Source: CAYQDF01 sp964416175
GTDB taxonomy: Bacteria > Chloroflexota > Anaerolineae > Anaerolineales > UBA4823
Direction: 5' to 3'
Assembly: GCA_964416175.1 (NCBI GenBank)
Contig: CAYQDF010000095.1
Span: 1-12,286, forward strand
DNA: 12,286 bases
Part shown: positions 6,554 through 12,286 of the stretch, in pieces
Numbering within the stretch: the first letter of the stretch is position 1
How the letters are laid out: every line of letters starts with the position of its first letter
The notes under the pieces: model-generated
The model's database searches: none
Told to the model about the DNA's origin: nothing
The model's input: only the letters and a program-made list of their open reading frames with translations
Translations under genes and position numbers: made by a program

Positions 6554-6925
6554 CTAAAGAACTTCCGGCGCGAGGGAAACGATCTTCATGAATCCTTTTT
6601 CCCGCAGCTCGCGGGCCACAGGGCCAAAGATGCGCGTCCCCTTGGGATTGCGCCCATCCGTATCAAGGATGACGGCGGCGTTATCATCGAATCGAATGTA
6701 GGAACCGTCTTCCCGCCGCCACTCTTTGGCACACCGGACGACCACCGCCCGGACGATCTCGCTCTTCTTTACGGCGCCCTGGGGGTTCGCCAGCTTGACC
6801 GTGGCGACAACGATATCACCCACTGCCCCATAGCGTCGCTTTGAACCTCCCAGGACATGGATGACAAGCAGCTCCCGCGCGCCGGTGTTGTCGGCAACCT
6901 TGAGACGGCTTTCGTGCTGGATCAT
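6554..6925 (-). CDS. rplN: 50S ribosomal protein L14
   Basis: Large-subunit protein at the intersubunit interface; it contacts L19 and 16S rRNA and is the docking site of the silencing factor RsfS in bacteria that have it. At 123 aa it is one residue longer than the usual 122. Nearly the whole sequence is signature: MIQHESRLKVADNTGARELL at the N-terminus, SEIVRAVVVR, YIRFDDNAAVIL and GTRIFGPVARELRE. The gene overlaps the rpsQ stop by 4 nt (ATGA), so translation is coupled. Two GGAGG sites precede it, one correctly spaced at 7 nt and one almost touching the ATG. Confidence 0.98.
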   Translation of the reverse strand: MIQHESRLKVADNTGARELLVIHVLGGSKRRYGAVGDIVVATVKLANPQGAVKKSEIVRAVVVRCAKEWRREDGSYIRFDDNAAVILDTDGRNPKGTRIFGPVARELREKGFMKIVSLAPEVL

Positions 6926-7206
6926 ACCTCCGCCTCCGCAAGAATTTCCTCGTCTGCAGCTCCGACTTCCCGGCGGATGATTTCTTCTACCACCCAGCGC
7001 TTATGCTTTGAGATGGGTCGGCTTTCGACGATCTTCACCCTGTCTCCGATCTCGCATCCCAACTCATCGTGCGCCATAACTTTCTTCCGGCTGTGGACAA
7101 CTTTCTTGTAAAGCGGATGCCGGTAGGTGCTGGAGACCTCGACGACAACAGTCTTCTGCATTTTGTTGCTGGTCACAATGCCGACCATCCTGCGTCGGTT
7201 GTTCAT
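6922..7206 (-). CDS. rpsQ: 30S ribosomal protein S17
   Basis: Primary 16S rRNA-binding protein with an OB fold. At 94 aa it comprises the usual core of about 80 residues, recognised by RRMVGIVTSNKMQKTVVVEV, the HPLYKK segment, HDELGCEIGDRVKIVESRPISKHKRW, and an acidic C-terminal tail (ADEEILAEAEV) beyond the core. Such tails vary between lineages. The ATG overlaps the rpmC stop by 4 nt (ATGA) and AAGGTGA sits just upstream inside rpmC; the gene likewise overlaps rplN by 4 nt. The run rplP-rpmC-rpsQ-rplN is therefore joined by three successive ATGA overlaps. Confidence 0.98.
   Translation of the reverse strand: MNNRRRMVGIVTSNKMQKTVVVEVSSTYRHPLYKKVVHSRKKVMAHDELGCEIGDRVKIVESRPISKHKRWVVEEIIRREVGAADEEILAEAEV
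6927..6937 (-). promoter_or_regulatory. Duplicated Shine-Dalgarno upstream of rplN
   Basis: The last rpsQ codons (Ala-Glu-Ala-Glu-Val) are built from two GCGGAG hexamers and so create two GGAGG sites. The distal one (6933-6937) is 7 nt from the rplN ATG and should be functional; the proximal one (6927-6931) is only 1 nt away and is probably too close to use. Confidence 0.6.
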
Positions 7207-7415
7207 ACTTCACCTTCCCTTGTAGCTGCGAGCTCTCGTTCCCGCAGTATTGTTTTAAAGCGGGCAATCGTCCGGCGCATCTGCCGCAGACGTGTAAAGT
7301 CAGTCAGCTCTCCAGTAGCCTGCTGAAAACGCAACTTCATCAGCTCCTCTTGGGCATCGTTCAGTTTGGACCGGATTTCATCGATAGATAAATCCCTGAT
7401 TTCTGCAGGCTTCAT
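7203..7415 (-). CDS. rpmC: 50S ribosomal protein L29
   Basis: Small helical protein at the peptide exit site, part of the docking surface for trigger factor and signal recognition particle together with L23. At 70 aa it has the usual length. The pattern EIRDLSIDEIRSKLNDAQEE followed by LMKLRFQQATGELTDFTRLRQMRRTIARFKTI, two helices forming a hairpin, is typical. The ATG overlaps the rplP stop by 4 nt, with GGAGGT 5 nt upstream encoded within the Gly-Gly-Glu-Gly end of rplP. It overlaps rpsQ by another 4 nt. Confidence 0.97.
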   Translation of the reverse strand: MKPAEIRDLSIDEIRSKLNDAQEELMKLRFQQATGELTDFTRLRQMRRTIARFKTILRERELAATREGEV

Positions 7416-7843
7416 CCCTCACCTCCGGAGACACCGTAGCGGGACACGATCTTCGTCTTTATGGATAGCTTGTAGGACGCCAGGCGCAGCGCTTCTTTCG
7501 CCGTTTCTTCCGGCAAGCCGCCGCCGACCTCGAACATGATCCTGCCTGGTTTCACAACAGCAACCCAGTATTCGACGTTCCCTTTGCCCTTGCCCATCCT
7601 GGTCTCAGCAGGTTTTTGCGTATAGGGTTTATCTGGAAAAATGCGTATCCAGACCTTGCCTCGCCGGCGTAGAGCGCGAACGATGGCCCTTCTTGCTGCT
7701 TCGATCTGCCTGGCTGAAATCCAGCCTGGTTCCAAAGCTTTTAAACCGAATTCTCCGAAATGCACTTCGGCCCCACGTTGAGCTTTCCCTTTCATCCGGC
7801 CGCGCATCTGCTTCCGGTATTTGACACGCTTCGGCATTAACAT
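7412..7843 (-). CDS. rplP: 50S ribosomal protein L16
   Basis: Late-assembling large-subunit protein that contacts the A-site tRNA elbow. At 143 aa it is slightly longer than the common 136-141. Signature blocks are MLMPKRVKYRKQMRGRMKGK at the N-terminus, RRGKVWIRIFPDKPYTQKP, ETRMGKGKGNVEYWVAVVKPG and RIMFEVGG. The first ATG is used, with GAGGT 7 nt upstream; MLMPKR is the normal beginning of the family, so the second Met is not favoured. A 68-nt spacer with a foldable repeat separates it from rpsC, while downstream it overlaps rpmC by 4 nt. Confidence 0.98.
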   Translation of the reverse strand: MLMPKRVKYRKQMRGRMKGKAQRGAEVHFGEFGLKALEPGWISARQIEAARRAIVRALRRRGKVWIRIFPDKPYTQKPAETRMGKGKGNVEYWVAVVKPGRIMFEVGGGLPEETAKEALRLASYKLSIKTKIVSRYGVSGGEG

Positions 7844-7859
7844 AATCGATACCTCGTTG

Positions 7860-7912
7860 GTTCACCAGCGCCAGCAGGACATCCTGAGCCGTTCCTGGGC
7901 TTCACGATGAAC
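7860..7912 (-). repeat. Nested inverted repeat in the rpsC-rplP spacer
   Basis: In the RNA, GUUCAUC (7912-7906) can pair with GGUGAAC (7866-7860), seven pairs including one U-G. Inside, CCAG (7898-7895) and CTGG (7874-7871) can pair around an inner CAGG/CCUG helix (7886-7875), leaving an 8-nt bulge on one side. No U-run follows, so it is not a terminator. It might be a processing or protein-binding structure; this is a manual reading only, with no energy computed. Confidence 0.4.
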
Positions 7913-8589
7913 TATTCGCTGACATAAACTCCTTCTGTCGTCTCGACTTTCTCTTCCATTTCGGGTAGCACGATCCCCTTATAAATCCACACCTTGACGC
8001 CAATCCGTCCATAGGTCGTCAGGGCTTCGGCTCGAGCGAAATCGATGTCTGCCCGGAGCGTCTGTCGGGGAACGCGCCCCTCCCGCATATTTACTGTGCG
8101 GGCCATCTCAGCGCCGCTGAGGCGTCCAGACACCTCCACCCGAATCCCCTCAGCGCCCTGGCGCATTGCCTGTTGTATGGCTCGCTTCATCGCTCTCTGG
8201 TAGCTGATGCGGCGCTCCAGTTGTTCGGCAATGTTGTTTGCCACGAGGTAGGCATCCATATCAGGAGATTTGATCTCTTTGATATCGAGATCGATCTTTT
8301 TACCAACCAACGCCTCGAGGCTCGAGCGCAGCTTCTTGACGTTCTCCCCTTTACGCCCGATCAGGATCCCTGGTTTGGCTGTGTGAACAGTAACCTTGAC
8401 TTTCCCTGGAAAACGTTCGATCTCCACGCGTGAAACACCCGCCCGCGGGGTTTCCTGCCGCACGAGCTCTCGGACTGCAAAGTCCTGGTGAAGCTGATCT
8501 ACGTAATTTCCGCCTTCCGCGTACCACCGCCCTTCCCAGGTTTTGTTTATCTTGAGCCGGAACCCAATTGGATGTACTTTTCGACCCAT
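7912..8589 (-). CDS. rpsC: 30S ribosomal protein S3
   Basis: Small-subunit head protein at the mRNA entry channel, with helicase-related function together with S4 and S5. Counting from MGRKVHPIGFRL it has 225 aa. The type II KH domain contains the GRKG loop at 78-81 (GILIGRKGENVKKLR), and the C-terminal domain carries REGRVPRQTLRADIDFA and YGRIGVKVWIYKG. The open frame continues upstream to 8640, but the ATG at 8589 is right: AAGGAG is 5 nt upstream and the extra 17 residues would overlap rplV and do not resemble the family. The C-terminus has a short acidic tail. Confidence 0.98.
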   Translation of the reverse strand: MGRKVHPIGFRLKINKTWEGRWYAEGGNYVDQLHQDFAVRELVRQETPRAGVSRVEIERFPGKVKVTVHTAKPGILIGRKGENVKKLRSSLEALVGKKIDLDIKEIKSPDMDAYLVANNIAEQLERRISYQRAMKRAIQQAMRQGAEGIRVEVSGRLSGAEMARTVNMREGRVPRQTLRADIDFARAEALTTYGRIGVKVWIYKGIVLPEMEEKVETTEGVYVSE

Positions 8590-8614
8590 AAATTCTCCTT
8601 CCGTGTCTGATGTC

Positions 8615-8959
8615 TCAGGCGGAAACTTCCCGCAGCACAATCGTTATGTGAGATGCGCGCCGCAGGATCGGTTTGAACCGACCGCGAGCGCCGAACCGCC
8701 GCCAGCGTCTGGTCGGTGCTTCATCGGCGAAGATCTGGTATACGTAGAGATCGTCCCGGCTGACTCCAAAGTTCTCCTCAGCATTTGCCATCGCTGATGC
8801 CAGCACCTTGGCAACCGGTCGGGCAGCTGCATTCGGAGTGAATTTCAGGACATCCATGGCTTCCAGCACTTTTTTCCCCCGGACCAGGTCCACGACGAGC
8901 CTGACCTTCTGGGGGGAATGAGGAATGTATCGGCCGTGGGCGCGAATATCATCCGGCAT
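8615..8959 (-). CDS. rplV: 50S ribosomal protein L22
   Basis: Large-subunit protein whose extended beta-hairpin lines the peptide exit tunnel, a known location of macrolide resistance mutations. At 114 aa it has the family length. Signature blocks are YIPHSPQKVRLVVDLVRGKK near the N-terminus, VLASAMANAEEN, and the basic hairpin RRWRRFGARGRFKPILRRASHITIVL. The hairpin aligns without gaps to the usual form by eye, so no resistance-type insertion or deletion is seen. Only 3 nt separate it from rpsS, and a very strong AGGAGGT lies inside the last rpsS codons. Confidence 0.97.
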   Translation of the reverse strand: MPDDIRAHGRYIPHSPQKVRLVVDLVRGKKVLEAMDVLKFTPNAAARPVAKVLASAMANAEENFGVSRDDLYVYQIFADEAPTRRWRRFGARGRFKPILRRASHITIVLREVSA

Positions 8960-8962
8960 GGA

Positions 8963-9238
8963 TTACCTCCTGATCTTCTTCTCAACGACGTGCCCGCGAA
9001 AAGTCCGGGTTGGCGCGAATTCACCGAGCTTATGCCCAACCATGTTCTCGGTAATGTAGATCGGGACGTGTCGACGACCATCATGGACCGCAATGGTGTG
9101 ACCCACCATCTGCGGAAAGATTGTGCTCGCCCTGCTCCAGGTCCGGATGACCTTCTTCTCGCCGCGTTCGTTCATGTTCTCGATCTTTTTCAAGAGCTTG
9201 CTGTCAATATAAGGTCCTTTTTTGAGTGATCTTCCCAT
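8963..9238 (-). CDS. rpsS: 30S ribosomal protein S19
   Basis: Small-subunit head protein that complexes with S13 and contacts the A-site finger and tRNAs. At 91 aa it has the normal length. The sequence MGRSLKKGPYID at the N-terminus, WSRASTIFPQMVGHTIAVHD and YITENMVGHKLGEFAPTRTF in the C-terminal half are unmistakable. The ATG has GGAG 8 nt upstream. A 53-nt spacer lies between the rplB stop and this gene, in which I see no convincing hairpin. Downstream the gene is nearly fused with rplV. Confidence 0.98.
   Translation of the reverse strand: MGRSLKKGPYIDSKLLKKIENMNERGEKKVIRTWSRASTIFPQMVGHTIAVHDGRRHVPIYITENMVGHKLGEFAPTRTFRGHVVEKKIRR
8965..8971 (-). promoter_or_regulatory. Strong Shine-Dalgarno of rplV inside the end of rpsS
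   Basis: AGGAGGT, seven bases complementary to the 16S rRNA tail, covers the last Arg-Arg codons and the first base of the rpsS stop and lies 5 nt before the rplV ATG. It is among the best SD matches in the window, together with the one of rplF. Confidence 0.75.
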
Positions 9239-9291
9239 ATCATCTTCTCCGTGCCCGCATCAACTCGATCGGCGCGTTACCTGAGGCTCGC

Positions 9292-10128
9292 TCAACGCCG
9301 TTTCTTACCGCGCCTGCGCAGAATGTATTTATCCGTCTTCTTGTTGCGCCGGGTCTTGGCGCCCAGCGTTGGTTTTCCCCAGGGGCTCTTGGGACCGGGC
9401 ATCCCGATCGGCTGCCGGCCTTCTCCACCGCCATGGGGATGATCCCGTGGGCTCATGGCCGACCCGCGCACCGTCGGCCGAATACCCTTGTGTCGCTTTC
9501 GTCCGGCTTTCCCCAGTTTGATATTGCTGTTATCGAGATTGCCTACCTGCCCGATGGTCGCGTAGCAGGTCTGCCGCACCAGGCGGACTTCTCCGGAAGG
9601 CAGCCGGATCTGCGCGTATTCCCCTTCTTTGGCAAGCAGCTGGGCTGCCCCGCCTGCCGCTCGCACCAGCTGCCCCCCGCGCCCCTCTTTCAACTCAATG
9701 TTGTGTACGAGTGTGCCGACCGGTATGTTTCCTATCGGCAGGCTGTTCCCCAGCCGGACCTCCGCCTGAGGGCCTGCCATGATCACATCGTTGACACGCA
9801 GGTTGATCGGCGCAATGATATACCGTTTCTCTCCATCCGCATAATGAAGCAGCGCCAGGCGGGCGGTCCGATTCGGATCATACTCGATCGCCGCCACCTT
9901 CGCCGGGATTCCGTGTTTATCGCGTTTGAAATCGACCTGCCGAATGTGCCGCCGGTTTCCACCGCCTCGATGGCGAACCGTGACCCTGCCTTGTGCATTG
10001 CGCCCACCGGATTTTGTCTTCGAAATCAGCAGGGAACGATCCGGCTTTGTCTTGGTGATCTCCTCGAATGTGTGTCCGGTCATCCCCCGCAGGCTGGGAG
10101 TCACCGGTTTGTACTTCTTAACTGGCAT
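9292..10128 (-). CDS. rplB: 50S ribosomal protein L2
   Basis: Highly conserved large-subunit protein close to the peptidyl transferase centre, needed for subunit association. From the chosen start it has 278 aa. Markers are the N-terminal KKYKPVTPSLRGM, HRGGGNRRHIR (53-63), and the DHPHGGGEGR motif (229-238) containing the conserved His, here His230. The wording SAMSPRDHPHGGGEGR, where many bacteria have AMNPVDHPHGG, reminds me of Chloroflexota. The ATG at 10128 shares one base with the rplW stop (TGATG) and has AAGGAG 7 nt upstream; a GTG one codon earlier is less well spaced. A 383-codon plus-strand frame opposite this gene is a shadow. Confidence 0.98.
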   Translation of the reverse strand: MPVKKYKPVTPSLRGMTGHTFEEITKTKPDRSLLISKTKSGGRNAQGRVTVRHRGGGNRRHIRQVDFKRDKHGIPAKVAAIEYDPNRTARLALLHYADGEKRYIIAPINLRVNDVIMAGPQAEVRLGNSLPIGNIPVGTLVHNIELKEGRGGQLVRAAGGAAQLLAKEGEYAQIRLPSGEVRLVRQTCYATIGQVGNLDNSNIKLGKAGRKRHKGIRPTVRGSAMSPRDHPHGGGEGRQPIGMPGPKSPWGKPTLGAKTRRNKKTDKYILRRRGKKRR

Positions 10129-10430
10129 CACCGTACTCCTTCAAATACTTCGATCCGGTCTCCAGGCGCCAGCGTCACGACGGCCTTTTTGTACGCGTTT
10201 TTTCGCACCAGGACCCTCCGGTTCCTCCACCGGCGACTACGCTTTGGGGCGACATTCAGGATATTGACCTTCAGGACATCCACATCGAACAAAGTTTCCA
10301 CGGCTTCCTTGACCATATTTTTCGTGGCGGTTCTGGCGACCTCGAAGGTATACTGGTTGAGACCGCCAGCCTGGTAGTTCGATTTCTCGGTGATTATCGG
10401 GCGCTTGAGAATATCATACAAGTTATCCAT
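10128..10430 (-). CDS. rplW: 50S ribosomal protein L23
   Basis: Exit-tunnel protein and principal docking site for trigger factor and the signal recognition particle. At 100 aa it has the family length. DILKRPIITEKSNYQ (6-20), FEVARTATKNMVKEAVETLFDVDVLKVNILN and the basic loop RSRRWRNRRVLVRKNAYKKAVVTL are typical. The ATG has GAGAGGT just upstream, with 4 nt spacing from AGGT, located in the 9-nt gap after rplD. Its stop shares one base with the rplB ATG. Confidence 0.97.
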   Translation of the reverse strand: MDNLYDILKRPIITEKSNYQAGGLNQYTFEVARTATKNMVKEAVETLFDVDVLKVNILNVAPKRSRRWRNRRVLVRKNAYKKAVVTLAPGDRIEVFEGVR

Positions 10431-10439
10431 ACTTACCTC

Positions 10440-11072
10440 TCACTTCCCGAGATAGGATTGTATGACTTCCAAAGATGCAAGTGGCATGATGACCTTTTCA
10501 TAGCCTAACAGGTCACGGATGTTCAGGTAATTGGCCAGGAGCAATTTTGCATCCGGAAGGTTTCTCGCGGAACGATATACTCCCTGGTGCTGCTCGTCCT
10601 TAGCAGGGAGGAGGACCAGGGCGGTCGATCCACCGGTCAGCTTATGCAGAGCTTCCGCCATCAATCGCGTCTTCGGTTCGGACAACGCCAGGTCCTCGAG
10701 GACTACGATCTCCTGATTTGCAGCTTTTACTGAGAGTGCGGACCGTAAAGCAGCGCGCCGCATTTTTCGCGGCATTTTCAAGGAATAATCCCGTGGCTTC
10801 GGCGTGTGCACTTTCCCACCGCCCACCCACTGCGGCGCACGAATCGATCCCTGGCGAGCACGCCCGGTACCTTTCTGGCGCCAGGGTTTCCGCCCGCCGC
10901 CCGAAACCTCGCTGCGCCCCTTCGTCTTGTGGGTCCCCAGGCGAGCGTTCGCCATCTGCCGGACATAGGCCTGGTGCATAAGTCCGACATTAATCGGAGC
11001 CTCGAAGATCTTCGCCGGAAGCTCCACCGTGCGCACCTTCTTCCCTTCTAAATTCAATACATCGACTTCCAT
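10440..11072 (-). CDS. rplD: 50S ribosomal protein L4
   Basis: Large-subunit protein with a long loop that lines the exit tunnel opposite L22. In E. coli L4 also represses the S10 operon by binding its leader; that role is not shown here. At 210 aa it has the normal length. The tunnel loop is seen as KGRSEVSGGGRKPWRQKGTG (51-70), followed by RARQGSIRAPQWVGGGKVHTPKPRDY. The globular part includes LRSALSVKAA and the C-terminal NYLNIRDLLGYEKVIM. The ATG is 7 nt after the rplC stop, with TGAGG 5 nt upstream overlapping that stop. Confidence 0.98.
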   Translation of the reverse strand: MEVDVLNLEGKKVRTVELPAKIFEAPINVGLMHQAYVRQMANARLGTHKTKGRSEVSGGGRKPWRQKGTGRARQGSIRAPQWVGGGKVHTPKPRDYSLKMPRKMRRAALRSALSVKAANQEIVVLEDLALSEPKTRLMAEALHKLTGGSTALVLLPAKDEQHQGVYRSARNLPDAKLLLANYLNIRDLLGYEKVIMPLASLEVIQSYLGK

Positions 11073-11079
11073 GACGGCC

Positions 11080-11715
11080 TCACTCTATTTTCCGGGCTTC
11101 TTTGATCAAAACCACACTACCCCGCGGGCCCGGGATAGCGCCTCGTACACCAATTAAATTTCGCTCCCCATCCACGAGGACCACCTTGAGGTTTTGGACA
11201 GTGACGCGTTCGAAACCCATATGACCGGGACCACGGCTCCCTTTAAACACTCGACCAGGAGTCGTCGTGGAACCACGGGAACCCGGCGCGCGTAGCCGGT
11301 CAGACTGCCCATGCGTTTTCGGACCTCCGGCAAACCCATGCCTTTTGACTGCTCCCTGGAAACCCTTTCCTTTGCTGGTCCCAACCACGTCCACGCGCTC
11401 CCCAACTGCGAAGGCATCGCTGACGGAGATCACATCTCCCTCTTTAACCTGGGGGGCTTTGACTCGAAATTCCCGCAGAAACCGGAGCGGGGGCAGCCCG
11501 TGGCGTTTGAGATGCCCGATCTGGCCGCCGGTCAGCCGCTTCGGTTTGACTTCTTGAAAACCGAGCTGCACGGCACTGTATCCATCATTCAGAGGAGTGC
11601 GAACCTGGGTGACATAGCAAGGCCCAGCTTCGATTAGCGTCACGGGTACTGCTGCCCCGTTGTCATCGAAAATCTGGGTCATGCCAATTTTCTTTCCAAT
11701 AAGCCCTTTCAACAT
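11080..11715 (-). CDS. rplC: 50S ribosomal protein L3
   Basis: Early-assembling large-subunit protein whose loop reaches the peptidyl transferase centre. From MLKGLIGKKIGMTQIF it has 211 aa. Further signatures are KGKGFQGAVKRHGFAGGPKT, THGQSDRLRAPGSRG, containing the Gln that is methylated by PrmB in E. coli, and GRVFKGSRGPGHMG. The open frame extends 26 codons upstream to 11793, but that extension has no SD and is unlike the family, whereas the chosen ATG has AGGAG 10 nt upstream. That spacing is a little long. The gene is preceded by the largest spacer in the window. Confidence 0.97.
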   Translation of the reverse strand: MLKGLIGKKIGMTQIFDDNGAAVPVTLIEAGPCYVTQVRTPLNDGYSAVQLGFQEVKPKRLTGGQIGHLKRHGLPPLRFLREFRVKAPQVKEGDVISVSDAFAVGERVDVVGTSKGKGFQGAVKRHGFAGGPKTHGQSDRLRAPGSRGSTTTPGRVFKGSRGPGHMGFERVTVQNLKVVLVDGERNLIGVRGAIPGPRGSVVLIKEARKIE

Positions 11716-11899
11716 CTCGATTTTTCTCCTGATTGGTTTTTCAGGGACTGCCAGCCTGGGCCTGGCTGCATCATCCCTCAGGAACGCAGTCATCCGGGCT
11801 GCCGCGGACTAACTCTATTTTCAAGTCCGAGGACATTCCTGATCACACATTCCCGGTGAAATCTCTTACATGTGAATAAAACCGAACTTCTCCTTGATT
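11716..11899 (-). promoter_or_regulatory. 184-nt rpsJ-rplC spacer with inverted repeats; possible RNA leader
   Basis: This is the only sizeable non-coding stretch. On the coding strand I see three elements. The first is CCGGGA/TCC(T)CGG (11856-11851 with 11833-11827). The second is a perfect CGGACT/AGTCCG with a 13-nt loop (11829-11824 with 11810-11805), sharing the bases 11827-11829 with the first, so only one can form. The third is a two-tier hairpin GCCAG/CTGGC within AGGGA/TCCCT (11778-11774 with 11747-11743; 11766-11762 with 11754-11750). None is followed by a U-run. No convincing -35/-10 pair was found. A regulatory function is inference; the spacer could be inert. Confidence 0.35.
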
Positions 11900-12208
11900 T
11901 TAAATCTTTATCTCTATGTCAACACCGGCTGGCAAATTCAACCGCATCAGCATATCAATGGTTTTTGAGTCTGGGTCCAGCACATCAATCAACCGGTTGT
12001 GAGTCCGGATCTCGAAATGTTCGTGGGAATCTTTGTCGATGAAAGTCGATCGGCGGACAGTAAATCGTTCGATCTTGGTTGGCAGAGGGACTGGACCGAC
12101 CACCCTGGCGCCAGTCCTTTCAGCTGTCTCGACAATCCGTTTGGCGGATTGATCCAAGACTCGGTGGTCATATGCTTTCAATCGAATGCGGATCTTTTGC
12201 TTAGCCAT
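11900..12208 (-). CDS. rpsJ: 30S ribosomal protein S10
   Basis: Small-subunit head protein that, as NusE, also joins the NusB-containing antitermination complex and the NusG-RNA polymerase link. At 102 aa it has the expected length. KIRIRLKAYDHRVLDQSAKR, VVGPVPLPTKIERFTV, FEIRTHNRLIDVLDP and LPAGVDIEIK are the hallmark blocks. The ATG at 12208 begins MAKQKIR, the usual N-terminus; the frame continues 5 codons upstream into tuf, which I reject. AGGTGG lies 3 nt before the ATG and overlaps the tuf stop, close spacing that suggests coupling to tuf termination. Confidence 0.98.
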   Translation of the reverse strand: MAKQKIRIRLKAYDHRVLDQSAKRIVETAERTGARVVGPVPLPTKIERFTVRRSTFIDKDSHEHFEIRTHNRLIDVLDPDSKTIDMLMRLNLPAGVDIEIKI

Positions 12209-12215
12209 GCGCCAC

Positions 12216-12286
12216 CTATTCAAGTATCTTGGTGATGACGCCGGCGCCGACGGTCAGGCCGCCTTCGCGGATGGCGAACTTGGAGC
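12216..12286 (-). CDS. tuf: Elongation factor Tu, C-terminal end (partial)
   Basis: Only the last 22 codons and the TAG stop are inside the window. The peptide ends SKFAIREGGLTVGAGVITKI followed by LE, the characteristic end of the third beta-barrel domain of EF-Tu, the GTPase that delivers aminoacyl-tRNA to the ribosome. The gene runs off the right edge, so its completeness cannot be judged. It lies 7 nt upstream of rpsJ, the common arrangement in which tuf of the str operon reads straight into the S10 genes. Confidence 0.93.
   Translation of the reverse strand, partial: SKFAIREGGLTVGAGVITKILE

Noticed and set aside
9239..9291. The 53-nt rplB-rpsS spacer examined for structure or a promoter.
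   Set aside because: Apart from the rpsS SD I saw no stem longer than a few pairs and no -35/-10 pair.
9226..10377. A 383-codon plus-strand open frame opposite rplB and rplW.
   Set aside because: It lies entirely antisense to conserved ribosomal protein genes, is rich in Pro, Arg and His without domain character, has no convincing SD, and spans several gene boundaries on the other strand.
11743..11778. Two-tier hairpin before rplC considered as an intrinsic terminator.
   Set aside because: On the coding strand it is followed by an A-rich and not a U-rich stretch, and a terminator here would silence the rest of an essential operon.
11716..11793. In-frame N-terminal extension of rplC by 26 codons.
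   Set aside because: No SD before the upstream ATG, the residues are unlike any L3 N-terminus, and the internal ATG gives the standard beginning MLKGLIGKKIG.
11712..11840. Two tiny tandem reading frames of about 20 codons on the minus strand in the rpsJ-rplC spacer, the second overlapping the rplC start.
   Set aside because: Weak or absent SD, no composition or motif suggesting a peptide, and such short frames are expected by chance; an attenuator leader peptide cannot be supported.
11833..11853. Direct repeat ACATTCC twice in the rpsJ-rplC spacer, considered as an operator.
   Set aside because: Only 7 bases, two copies, and no promoter elements nearby; chance is sufficient.

Overview
This window is one uninterrupted, co-directional block of translation and secretion genes, all on the minus strand. 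In transcription order (right to left) it holds the last codons of tuf, then rpsJ, rplC, rplD, rplW, rplB, rpsS, rplV, rpsC, rplP, rpmC, rpsQ (the S10 operon order), rplN, rplX, rplE, rpsN, rpsH, rplF, rplR, rpsE, rpmD, rplO, secY (the spc operon order), then adk and map. That is 21 ribosomal protein genes, three other complete genes and one partial gene. No RNA gene, mobile element, CRISPR array, convincing promoter or terminator was seen. The long plus-strand reading frames are antisense shadows of these conserved genes.

Organism: a bacterium, because the order tuf-S10-spc-adk-map is bacterial and S14 is the short four-cysteine type. Wording in several proteins (AMSPRDHPHGGGEGR in L2, the S10 sequence, the IRNQG loop of SecY) reminds me of Chloroflexota, perhaps Anaerolineae. 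This is recognition from memory and not a search result. By eye the base composition is slightly above half G+C. A run of exactly ten N inside rpsE shows this is a scaffolded draft, possibly from a metagenome.

Layout: most junctions are 0-30 nt or overlap by 1-4 nt, with the Shine-Dalgarno (SD) sequence of one gene often embedded in the end of the gene before it, so the block is probably one translationally coupled transcript entering from upstream of tuf. The looser junctions are rplB-rpsS (53 nt), rpsC-rplP (68 nt, with a foldable inverted repeat) and rpsJ-rplC (184 nt, with several inverted repeats, two of them mutually exclusive). Together the genes supply ribosomal subunit proteins, the SecY channel, adenylate kinase and the N-terminal methionine-removing enzyme.

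The most useful second-look items are: the N-run in rpsE, which looks like a false gap that can be closed from the flanking bases; the rpsJ-rplC spacer as a possible RNA regulatory leader; an adenylate kinase LID with a mixed Cys/Glu/Cys/Asp metal-site pattern; and a SecY with Ser at the position of the conserved cytoplasmic-loop Arg. I found no sign of a novel defence, mobile or biosynthetic system.
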